DNA of 64,000 nt from SZUA-368 sp028533045 (GTDB lineage: Bacteria; Spirochaetota; Spirochaetia; DSM-2461): contig JBNAIG010000027.1 of the NCBI GenBank assembly GCA_050031985.1, positions 145,149-209,148 on the forward strand, in the 5' to 3' direction. Within the stretch, counting starts at the first letter, position 1, and each line of letters starts with the position of its first letter. Below, in pieces: positions 36,071 to 42,381 of the stretch. The position numbers and the translations under genes are program-made. Under the pieces are notes generated by a model. The model was not told the origin of the DNA and did not search any database. It saw only the letters and a program-made list of their open reading frames with translations.

Positions 36071-36522
36071 GAGTTACCTTCCTTGCTTCCCATCTGTTTC
36101 CAGGTATTCCGTACGGCGGCCTTTCTTTCACGGCGGACTTCGTCGTAGCGTGACTTATCCCACACTTCGATTCGATCGCCCATTCCTACGAGGCAGCACT
36201 CTTTGACAAGGTCTACAGCTTCCACCTGAGGCGGGGGAAGTTTTACCCGGCCAGACTTGTCTACGGCGACTTCTTCGGCGGGAGTGATAACAAAGCGAAG
36301 GACATCCTGCTGATCGATATTAAAAATGGAATTATCCCCTTCCACGGAATTAACCAGATCGTCCCAGGCTTGGGGCATGAAAATCCACAGACAGTCTTCC
36401 AGACCTTCGGTAACAACCAGCGTTTCCGTATCCAGTTCTCCCTTGAGTTTGGCGGGCACCATAAATCGGCCCTTTTCGTCGAGTGTCACGTTGAATTTCC
36501 CACGAAATCCCGTTAAATCCAC
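36067..36522 (-). CDS. mraZ: Transcriptional regulator MraZ
   Basis: MraZ is an AbrB-like DNA-binding protein that represses the dcw cluster in characterised bacteria. The 151-residue product has the two swapped-hairpin repeats, around FNVTLDEKGRFMVPAKLKG (residues ~9-27) and VAVDKSGRVKLPPP (~82-95). The start is the GTG at 36520-36522, preceded by AAAGGGGA; the same bases are one of the MraZ-type boxes described separately. It is the first gene of the long minus-strand block. Confidence 0.96.
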   Translation of the reverse strand: MDLTGFRGKFNVTLDEKGRFMVPAKLKGELDTETLVVTEGLEDCLWIFMPQAWDDLVNSVEGDNSIFNIDQQDVLRFVITPAEEVAVDKSGRVKLPPPQVEAVDLVKECCLVGMGDRIEVWDKSRYDEVRRERKAAVRNTWKQMGSKEGNS

Positions 36523-36524
36523 AG

Positions 36525-36590
36525 TTTCCCCTTTATTACCACAATTTTCCCTGTTTTTCCCAGTTTATCCCCATAAATTCCCCCGGTCAA
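36525..36590 (-). promoter_or_regulatory. mraZ promoter overlapped by an array of MraZ-type boxes
   Basis: On the minus strand TTGACC (36585-36590) and TAAACT (36562-36567) are 17 bases apart, a good sigma-70-type promoter about 40 bases before the mraZ GTG. Motifs of the form GGGGA or TGGGA recur with 10-11-base spacing, with their TCCC complement ending on the plus strand at 36530, 36551, 36561, 36571 and 36582, plus one degenerate copy near 36540. E. coli MraZ binds TGGGN repeats separated by 5 bases (10-base period). Two boxes lie in or at the promoter spacer and the rest in the leader, which fits direct autorepression. Confidence 0.65.
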
Positions 36591-37028
36591 GGAAAGAGGA
36601 ATTTTTCACACCCTTTTTTCACAAGTAGACGGAAAAAGTACCTTACAAATGTTAAGGAGAGGGGTATATTTTAGGGAAAAGAGAGAAAATCGGGACCGAG
36701 GATGAATTTCATAGAAGAAAGGGGATAAGAGAGTTATTCAGACCTTTAGTATGCGCTAGATTTCTTTTATACGCGAATACTCGATCATCTTTAATGGCGG
36801 TTAAATTGACTAAGGAAAGCGGAAAGCGGAAAGCGGAAAGCGGAAAGCGGAAAGCGGAAAGCGAGCGTAATTTCAACAGCAAAAAGCGTCAAGTAGTCTC
36901 ACGGGGAATGACGTTTAACGACGCATTACAAACATACAAGAAACATAGGCGACACGTCCGCTGTCATCCATCCGCTATCGCACTTCTACCTTAGTCCGCT
37001 GTCATCCATCCGCTGTCGCACTTCTACC
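36591..37028. other. Repeat-rich intergenic region between mraZ and the GNAT gene
   Basis: Apart from the mraZ promoter this spacer holds no gene I can support. From 36,600 to 36,800 I see only AT-rich and purine-rich sequence without clear motifs. From 36,814 it contains a heptamer tandem array and then a 38-bp duplication that abuts the stop codon of the acetyltransferase gene. A 66-codon plus-strand frame starting at 36,794 is built mainly from the heptamer array and is not considered a gene. Confidence 0.7.
36814..36862. repeat. Tandem array of seven 7-bp units
   Basis: Seven exact copies of GGAAAGC follow each other over 49 bases. Such short arrays change copy number by slipped-strand mispairing. 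It lies in non-coding DNA about 290 bases upstream of the mraZ start. Related purine-rich GAAAGC words also occur after the xerC stop near 24,310. Confidence 0.9.
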
Positions 37029-37031
37029 TTA
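36956..37031. repeat. 38-bp direct duplication next to the GNAT stop codon
   Basis: The unit that begins GTCCGCTGTCATCC and ends CACTTCTACCTTA occurs at 36956-36993 and again at 36994-37031 with one mismatch (CTATCG versus CTGTCG). The second copy ends inside the TAA stop of the acetyltransferase gene. Each unit also holds the inner near-repeat CCGCTGTC/CCGCTATC. It is too short and has no spacers, so it is not a CRISPR array. Confidence 0.85.
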
Positions 37032-37667
37032 ATCCAAATAGGCACGAATGGCTATGGAGAAAAGATCCTGTGACGGCTGATGCTTCTTCTCTTTAGGAGG
37101 GAAGCTGCTATCGAACTGGTCCAAACCTTTCATATCCATCTCAAAGGCGGGGCTGTAGTGGAAATGCCAAAGTTTGCCTTCGAAGAACCCCTCTTCCAGT
37201 ACCAGAGCCAGCTGACCAAAGGGATAGCGGCCGGAACTGTCGGAAATATGGTAATCCCGGGAGCTTTTAAAGCCGTGGCGGCAGTAGTTGCGGGGATCGC
37301 CAAGAATAATAATGGCTTTTGCCCCCCTTTTCCGGGCTTCTTCGATGGAGTGATTGATGAGAGTGGTCCCCACTCCCCTTCCCTGGTAGGCGGGGTGAAC
37401 GCAAAAAGGACCGAATGTGAGAGTCTCCACCCGCTTGCTCTCTTCATCCTCTATATAGGAACGGGAATAGATGATGGAACCGACCACTTTTCCGTCTACC
37501 AGGGCAACAAAGTCCATCTCGGGGATATAATCGAGGTGTTGGCGCAGTTCATGGGCCAGGTAGTGTTCGTTACATCCGGGAAAGTAGAGATTCCAGAAGG
37601 CTTCCCGGTTTACTTCTTCTATGGCGCGGTAGTCCTGCTCGGTGGCGGTTCGAATGGTTATGTTCAT
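37029..37667 (-). CDS. GNAT family N-acetyltransferase
   Basis: The 212-residue product has the GNAT fold with the acetyl-CoA-binding motif A (FCVHPAYQGRGVGTTLINHS, about residues 91-110) and the preceding strand VALVDGKVVGSIIY. The part after residue 125 (GDPRNYCRHGFKSS, then the FEGKLWHFHYSPAFEMD segment) resembles the YhbS-like group that lacks a known common substrate. No signal peptide. It stands alone between the repeat spacer and the secretion cluster; an ATG with AAGGAGC upstream is used. Confidence 0.88.
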   Translation of the reverse strand: MNITIRTATEQDYRAIEEVNREAFWNLYFPGCNEHYLAHELRQHLDYIPEMDFVALVDGKVVGSIIYSRSYIEDEESKRVETLTFGPFCVHPAYQGRGVGTTLINHSIEEARKRGAKAIIILGDPRNYCRHGFKSSRDYHISDSSGRYPFGQLALVLEEGFFEGKLWHFHYSPAFEMDMKGLDQFDSSFPPKEKKHQPSQDLFSIAIRAYLD

Positions 37668-37826
37668 GGGGGCTCCTTGTATAATATAGACAATTTCTTA
37701 TCCACATTATCACTCAATCATACCGTTGTCATTTACTTCACACTCAGTGTTACATAATGAATTTTAAATTACACCAAATAACAAAAAAAAACCTTGATGT
37801 TAAAAATAAAAAAAAGAAATCATGAA

Positions 37827-37855
37827 TTTACCTTTTTCCCCATAAAGAGTAGAAT
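37827..37855 (+). promoter_or_regulatory. Candidate promoter placing the transcript start at the gspG ATG
   Basis: TTTACC (37827-37832) and TAGAAT (37850-37855) are 17 bases apart. The expected start site, about 7 bases after the -10 box, coincides with the gspG ATG at 37862, and no ribosome site precedes that ATG. This would give a leaderless message. The AT-rich 194-bp region between the divergent GNAT and gspG genes offers other possible promoters further upstream. Confidence 0.35.
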
Positions 37856-37861
37856 AACGCT

Positions 37862-38314
37862 ATGATTAATGGGATTACTGATTTTTGCAAAGCTAAAGAG
37901 GAAGGCTGGACCTTTATCGAAACCCTCATCGTTATTGGAATTGTAATTATTCTAACCGGTTCAATAAGCTTTATGGGAATGAAATATCTTGAGAAAGCCA
38001 AAGTGGTATCTGCCAAGACAGAAATACAGGCCCTTTCTATGGCTTTGGAAAGTTATTATTTGGACAACGGAGCTTATCCATCGGAAGACCAGGGCTTGGA
38101 AGCATTATGGGAAAAGCCAACCCTGTCACCGGTCCCGGACAGTTGGGATGGGCCCTATGTAAGTAAAAACGACTTTTTCGATCCCTGGCAAACCGATTAT
38201 GTCTATCAAAATCCCGGAGAATATGATTTACCCTTTACGATCTCATCCTACGGTTCCGACGCCTATCCCGGAGGGGAAGACAAAGCAAGCGATATTAACT
38301 CTTGGGAAGATTAG
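37862..38314 (+). CDS. gspG: Type II secretion major pseudopilin GspG
   Basis: GspG is the main subunit of the type II secretion pseudopilus. The 150-residue product has a prepilin leader with cleavage expected between Gly and Trp in KEEGWTFIETLIVIG; the conserved Glu is at position +5 of the mature protein. A hydrophobic helix follows. The C-terminal part has the GspG pattern (ALSMALESYYLDNGAYPSED, GLEALWEKP, DPWQTDYVYQNPG and a tail near YGSDAYPGGED) that binds calcium. Trp at +1 instead of Phe or Met is unusual. No ribosome site is visible. Confidence 0.93.
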   Translation: MINGITDFCKAKEEGWTFIETLIVIGIVIILTGSISFMGMKYLEKAKVVSAKTEIQALSMALESYYLDNGAYPSEDQGLEALWEKPTLSPVPDSWDGPYVSKNDFFDPWQTDYVYQNPGEYDLPFTISSYGSDAYPGGEDKASDINSWED

Positions 38315-38754
38315 TTTATCCTTTACTCCTTATTTTCTTTGCAGCTCCACTCTCCTATTATGATTTTAAGTACAATCGGATTCCAAACCTTCTTTCTTTG
38401 GGGTCTTGGTTGTCTGGACTAGTCGTAAGTTTTTTTCTTAAGGAATTGCCTTTGCAGAACTATTTATTAGGTTCGGCGATGGCATTAATAAGTTATCTTT
38501 TAATTTACCTGTTAAGTTCTAAAAAACTGGGATGGGGCGATATTAAATTGTCCCTTTTCCTAGGCGGAATAGGGGGATGGGCAGGATGGCTCATAACTAA
38601 CTTTATAGCCTCACTGACAGGTATTATTTACTATCTTCTTATTGTAAGATTGGGGAAATCAGATATAAAGACTCCCATACCCTTTGCTCCCTTTCTCTGC
38701 TTGGGTGCTCTACTCTATCAAGCATTATCATTAACCGGATGGGATTTATTCTGA
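38302..38754 (+). CDS. Short prepilin peptidase (A24 family, GspO/PilD-like)
   Basis: The 150-residue product has several membrane helices and the two aspartate motifs of A24 prepilin peptidases: YYDFKYNRIPN (Asp near residue 20) and KLGWGDIKLS (Asp near residue 78), followed by PFAPFL. The N-terminal Cys-rich methyltransferase domain of classic GspO/PilD is missing, so it may only cleave and not N-methylate. It starts with a TTG inside the gspG end (13-base overlap). It ends convergently on gspK with 9 bases of overlap. Adjacent gspG is the obvious substrate. Confidence 0.85.
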   Translation: MGRLVYPLLLIFFAAPLSYYDFKYNRIPNLLSLGSWLSGLVVSFFLKELPLQNYLLGSAMALISYLLIYLLSSKKLGWGDIKLSLFLGGIGGWAGWLITNFIASLTGIIYYLLIVRLGKSDIKTPIPFAPFLCLGALLYQALSLTGWDLF

Positions 38755-39543
38755 AAACTGTTCCCCGTAGGATTTGATGATTTGTAAAATCGGTTCCGAT
38801 GACAGGGTTTCCTCCCGGTCATTCGCCCGGGGAAATCTGGCGGCAACAATAGTATGACCATAACTCCCTTTCGCAGCTTTTATCTCCCAAAACCAAGTCG
38901 TTACACCCAAATAATTCAGAAAATACTCAAGCTGATCTTCATTCTCGTCAAGATCCAGAATATCCTCCAGGTCCTCCACGGACAATCCCGAACTCTCCCT
39001 CAAAGAAATAATCTCATCCAGTTTTCCTTCCCATCCTTCCAGCTCTTCCCCTTCAAATGACGAGGAAAGAATCAATTCCAACAATTCTTCCTCGATATAA
39101 TAAACATTGAAGAGGGGTAAAACATTTGAAAAAGGATATTCCCCTTCATCGGGATTCAAATCTTCATTATTCCAACTGTACTCGGTAAATACACTCTCGT
39201 CCAAATCTGAAATGGGAAAAACCTCTTCATCAACATATTCTTTATTTATCCGGCTGGAAATATCGGTTAGAGTTAAAAGCACCCCTTTTGTTTCCCTGTA
39301 AACAATATAATTGAATACCGAATCATCCGGTGAATTAACCTCCGAATTTTGATCAAGGGTTAACTCATGAAGCACCAGCCTGCACTCCTGCTCAAGTTCC
39401 CTTTGTAAGGCCAACTCAGTTTTAATTTGCTCTTCCAGATTAACAGAGCGGTTTAGAATCCTGCTAAAGCCAATCCCCATGATTGAAAGAAAAATAAGGA
39501 CAATCAGTATATTTACAGAACCGCTTCCTCTATCATCAATCAT
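38746..39543 (-). CDS. gspK: Type II secretion minor pseudopilin, GspK-like
   Basis: The 265-residue product has a short basic leader, then a hydrophobic helix (VNILIVLIFLSIMGIGF). Its large C-terminal domain includes the segment RESSGLSVEDLEDILDLDEN, typical of the helical insertion of GspK, the largest pseudopilin, which caps the pseudopilus tip. The Glu at +5 is absent, as usual for GspK. The sequence is very acidic. It overlaps gspJ by 8 bases. Confidence 0.75.
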   Translation of the reverse strand: MIDDRGSGSVNILIVLIFLSIMGIGFSRILNRSVNLEEQIKTELALQRELEQECRLVLHELTLDQNSEVNSPDDSVFNYIVYRETKGVLLTLTDISSRINKEYVDEEVFPISDLDESVFTEYSWNNEDLNPDEGEYPFSNVLPLFNVYYIEEELLELILSSSFEGEELEGWEGKLDEIISLRESSGLSVEDLEDILDLDENEDQLEYFLNYLGVTTWFWEIKAAKGSYGHTIVAARFPRANDREETLSSEPILQIIKSYGEQFSE

Positions 39544-40072
39544 AATTACTCCCCACGATGGGAATTGTCCTGAGAGGTATTATTACCTCCCTGCTCTGGG
39601 AATCTTCTGCTATGAGTACAAACTTCATACAGTAGGGTGTGTTATTTGATTCAACAAGTTCCACTTTTTCGATTCTGTACCCCTTAATATGATGTATTAC
39701 CGTATCAACACCATTTTGACGAACAATCCATAAGAGAGAGCCAGCCTCATTTTTCAAAGCAAGACTATCCTCTTTCAGTCCCATGTACCAATAGAAGCGA
39801 TATTCATCATGAGTTTGTAAATAGTCAAAAGTCTCTTCTGTCCAAGGTTGATCGATATGATTTAATTCTTCCTTAAGATAAAACGCAACAAGCAAAGAAG
39901 CGGAAGCACTATTGTTTAACTTTACAGCAGACTCAAGAAAGGACTTATGAGTGTAAAAGAAACGAACCATAAAAAGCGAAATAAAAGAGAGCAGAACAAG
40001 AGAAATAAGCAGTTCCGGATAGGAAAAGCCCTCATCACGGGAAAAAAGGAGTCTTTTCAAGTGATTCTTCAT
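39536..40072 (-). CDS. gspJ: Type II secretion minor pseudopilin, GspJ-like
   Basis: The 178-residue product has a prepilin leader with cleavage expected after Gly in RDEGFSYPELLISLVLLSF; Phe is +1 and Glu +5. A membrane helix and a globular domain follow, in which the pairs of beta strands (DEYRFYWYMGLKEDSLALKN, ESREVIIPLRT-like end) fit GspJ. The name rests on size and on its place between the GspI- and GspK-like genes. Its start overlaps the preceding frame by 38 bases. Confidence 0.72.
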   Translation of the reverse strand: MKNHLKRLLFSRDEGFSYPELLISLVLLSFISLFMVRFFYTHKSFLESAVKLNNSASASLLVAFYLKEELNHIDQPWTEETFDYLQTHDEYRFYWYMGLKEDSLALKNEAGSLLWIVRQNGVDTVIHHIKGYRIEKVELVESNNTPYCMKFVLIAEDSQSREVIIPLRTIPIVGSNYD

Positions 40073-40226
40073 TTAAATCTCTCAATACTTTTTGACTACT
40101 TTCATCCAGACGCATAACCGTTTGGGAAGACGACTGAACCCCCATGGCTATAGAGCCGGAGAGAATGGTAATAAGAATAATAGCAATAATTCCATCTATA
40201 TATAGATAGCCCCCATCACGAACCAC
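40035..40226 (-). CDS. Very small pseudopilin, GspI-like, with Asp at +5
   Basis: The 63-residue product has a prepilin leader ending in Gly-Gly, then YLYIDGIIAIILITILSGSI, so mature position +5 is Asp instead of the near-invariant Glu. Only about 30 residues follow the helix, much less than the ~80 of normal GspI. The GTG start has AAGGAG five bases upstream and overlaps the lipoprotein stop by 11 bases. Order and size suggest a reduced GspI. Because its 3' end overlaps gspJ by 38 bases it could be a truncated gene, but the good ribosome site argues for expression. Confidence 0.65.
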   Translation of the reverse strand: MVRDGGYLYIDGIIAIILITILSGSIAMGVQSSSQTVMRLDESSQKVLRDLNEESLEKTPFFP

Positions 40227-40818
40227 TCAAATCTCCTTCATCTAAAAGCGCTTTGAATTCTTCAAGATAATGATTATCCGGCTCCATGGCCATGAGCCTA
40301 TCCATAAGGTCAAGCGCTTCATCTATAAGCCCTAGCCTCCAGCTAAGAATGGCCTCAAGAAATAGTCCTTCCCGACTATCTTCTTCCAGAGTATATATGT
40401 CGTCCAAAAGCTCATCGGCCCGATCGTATCTCTTCCTGTAAATCATGTCCTCACAGAGAGCCAACAGTTGATCCCTATCATACATTACTAGATAAAGCGT
40501 CTGGTTAGGCTGATTCAAATCCAGAAGAATAATCTCCTCCCGGTAACCGTCCTTGCGGGCGCTAATTTTATAGATTCCAAAAGGCCTTTCGGAAAAGTAA
40601 AAACTACCTGTCACATCACTAATAGCCGTATAGGATGAAACATTTCCTTTTTCATCCTCCAGAGTAATCCTGACACCGTCACAACTCTGATTATCGCCGT
40701 CATATACTTTTCCAACCAAACTGGATGAATCGATTTCTCTCTCTCCAAAAAAGTGCTTGCCCGATGCGCAAGAGGCAACAAGCCCTGTCAAAATTATCAT
40801 TACCAGGATTTTTCTCAT
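40216..40818 (-). CDS. TPR/beta-sandwich lipoprotein in the type II secretion operon
   Basis: The 200-residue product has a lipoprotein signal with lipobox VASC (Cys17), a carboxypeptidase-regulatory-like beta domain (about 35-105; GKVYDGDNQSCDGVRITLED, then GSFYFSERPFGIYKISARKD) and a C-terminal helical region with TPR character (about 110-195; ALDLMDRLMAMEPDNHYLEE). Its place between the assembly-protein and pseudopilin genes suggests a secretion part. TPR lipoproteins act as secretin pilotins in type IV pilus systems, so a pilotin role is possible but not shown. Confidence 0.75.
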   Translation of the reverse strand: MRKILVMIILTGLVASCASGKHFFGEREIDSSSLVGKVYDGDNQSCDGVRITLEDEKGNVSSYTAISDVTGSFYFSERPFGIYKISARKDGYREEIILLDLNQPNQTLYLVMYDRDQLLALCEDMIYRKRYDRADELLDDIYTLEEDSREGLFLEAILSWRLGLIDEALDLMDRLMAMEPDNHYLEEFKALLDEGDLSGS

Positions 40819-41636
40819 TCCAGACCTACCTCATATTTCCTGTCGTTATGCATAAACAATAACTGCGTCCTGTCGACCTCAATCAATGAGAAATCCAGGG
40901 AAGGGACAGTATATATTTTATTTTTTCCTTTCTCCTTAAGATAATACTTGTCATTACCGTCAAGGGATACCTTCCCCACATACTGAAAATCCAATTTCTC
41001 TGTTTGAACCACTGGGGCAGGTTCCTCGGGAACAGAACGAACTACTCTCTTCACAGGGGGAGTATAAAAAAGCCGTTCCAGCTGATAAGGACTTTCCCGT
41101 TCGGTCAGCCCTATCTCTTCGGACCATTCGTATCCCTCCGTTAGAGGAAGGTCAGAAGCCAAGTCCTCATTTATAACATCAAGACCTATAAGAAAGGTAA
41201 TACGACAGTGCCCCTCTTCCATTGTCAAAGAAAAACGAGGCACAGTGAAAGCCTGTGACTTAACAGTAAAACGCTCCAGAAAATTGAAGAAATAGAGCGG
41301 TCTTCCTTCTACGGTAAACTCAATAAAGTCCTCTTCTCTCTCATTTTGCTTCTGGTACCTTATAAGAGTAAGCCCTTGGTCCAAAAGTTCTTCTTTCACA
41401 GACTGACTAAAGAGATTAATGTTTTTTTCTTTCCTATATCGAGAAAGCCCCCATAGATAATTGGTTTCCATAGCCAAGATGTCACTTTCATCTACAGCCT
41501 GAACTTCCCTTAATTGTATCAGCTCTCTTTTTTTCCTTCCGATTACTTGTTCAAGACGCTTTTGCTCCCCTTTTAAATAGAAAGAAAAGAGAAGAAGTAA
41601 AAACAGGGGAATGGCAAAAAGGATTTTCCTATTCAA
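40815..41636 (-). CDS. Type II secretion inner-membrane protein joining PilO/GspM-like and GspC/PilP-like parts
   Basis: The product is 273 residues from a TTG at 41634-41636, which has AAGGAG six bases upstream and overlaps the previous gene by 8 bases. A longer reading from 41705 would overlap by 77 bases. It has one membrane helix (about 6-22), a coiled coil, and a ferredoxin-like middle (about 70-165; FIEFTVEGRPLYFFNFLERF) as in PilO/GspM. A Pro/Arg-rich linker leads to a C-terminal beta domain (LDFQYVGKVSLDGNDKYYLK; YTVPSLDFSLIEVDRTQLL) like the GspC homology region or PilP, which contacts the secretin. Such a fusion would explain the missing gspC. Confidence 0.7.
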   Translation of the reverse strand: MNRKILFAIPLFLLLLFSFYLKGEQKRLEQVIGRKKRELIQLREVQAVDESDILAMETNYLWGLSRYRKEKNINLFSQSVKEELLDQGLTLIRYQKQNEREEDFIEFTVEGRPLYFFNFLERFTVKSQAFTVPRFSLTMEEGHCRITFLIGLDVINEDLASDLPLTEGYEWSEEIGLTERESPYQLERLFYTPPVKRVVRSVPEEPAPVVQTEKLDFQYVGKVSLDGNDKYYLKEKGKNKIYTVPSLDFSLIEVDRTQLLFMHNDRKYEVGLE

Positions 41637-42381
41637 CAAATTCTCCTTTCCAGGAAAAGTTATCCTTACCCGATTTAAAATCAACCACAGACTCTTCAAA
41701 ATCAACAGATTCCAATCCTGTTAACAGGCTCATTTCTTCCACAATCAAAAGAGGATTGTCACCTGAGCCATGGCCGGTAAAAGAATTGCCTTCTATAGTT
41801 AGAGATGTAATAATACCATCATACTTAAATGAAGGAATAAAAAGGGCTATTCGGTCATACAAGTCCGGAGGGGAAGAGCCGTTCAGGAGAGACAATTTCT
41901 CTTCCAGCCTAAAATAATACTCATTCCGTTCCAAAAGAAGGGCGGATTCCTCTTTCTGTGCAATAATATCCCTTTCCAGTTGTTCCAGCTCTTCTGACAA
42001 TCTGCGATTCCTGCGAAGAGGTAATAAAAGAGTTAGGAAAATATAGATAAAAGAAAAGAACAGCAATCCCCCGTACTTAAGCAAAGGTGAAACATTGTCT
42101 TCACACTTGAAAAGCCGATTTTTCTCTCCCCGGTAATAAAACCGATATTTCGCTCTACCAGCCTCTTGAATCCCTTTCAGATCGGCCCTTGCAATTATAT
42201 AGAGAAACACCCTATTATCATTGATTTTATAATCCCAGACAATATCTTCAAGTTTACCCGGATAAAGTTTCCCCACCTCCCCTTCAAGCCAGGGATACAG
42301 ATCCTTTTTGGTTAAAGGGGGAAGAGACAGAGAAGCACGAAAACACTCTTCCGGTGAAAGATAATAGACCTTTTTTTTCAT
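41629..42381 (-). CDS. Type II secretion assembly protein, GspL/PilN-like
   Basis: The 250-residue product has a short cytoplasmic domain (about 1-100), one membrane helix (about 103-122, YGGLLFFSFIYIFLTLLLPL), a coiled coil (LSEELEQLERDIIAQKEESA) and a small periplasmic ferredoxin-like domain (about 175-250). This is the layout of the C-terminal part of GspL and of PilN. The cytoplasmic part is much shorter than the actin-like domain of full GspL. It lies between gspF and the GspM/GspC-like gene with 4- and 8-base overlaps. Confidence 0.7.
   Translation of the reverse strand: MKKKVYYLSPEECFRASLSLPPLTKKDLYPWLEGEVGKLYPGKLEDIVWDYKINDNRVFLYIIARADLKGIQEAGRAKYRFYYRGEKNRLFKCEDNVSPLLKYGGLLFFSFIYIFLTLLLPLRRNRRLSEELEQLERDIIAQKEESALLLERNEYYFRLEEKLSLLNGSSPPDLYDRIALFIPSFKYDGIITSLTIEGNSFTGHGSGDNPLLIVEEMSLLTGLESVDFEESVVDFKSGKDNFSWKGEFVE

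Noticed and set aside
36794..36994. 66-codon plus-strand frame over the heptamer array
   Set aside because: Most of it translates the GGAAAGC array into Glu/Ser/Gly/Lys/Arg repeats; no ribosome site, and it runs into the 38-bp duplication.
36814..37031. Possible CRISPR array
   Set aside because: Units are directly adjacent with no spacers of unique sequence and no cas genes are nearby.
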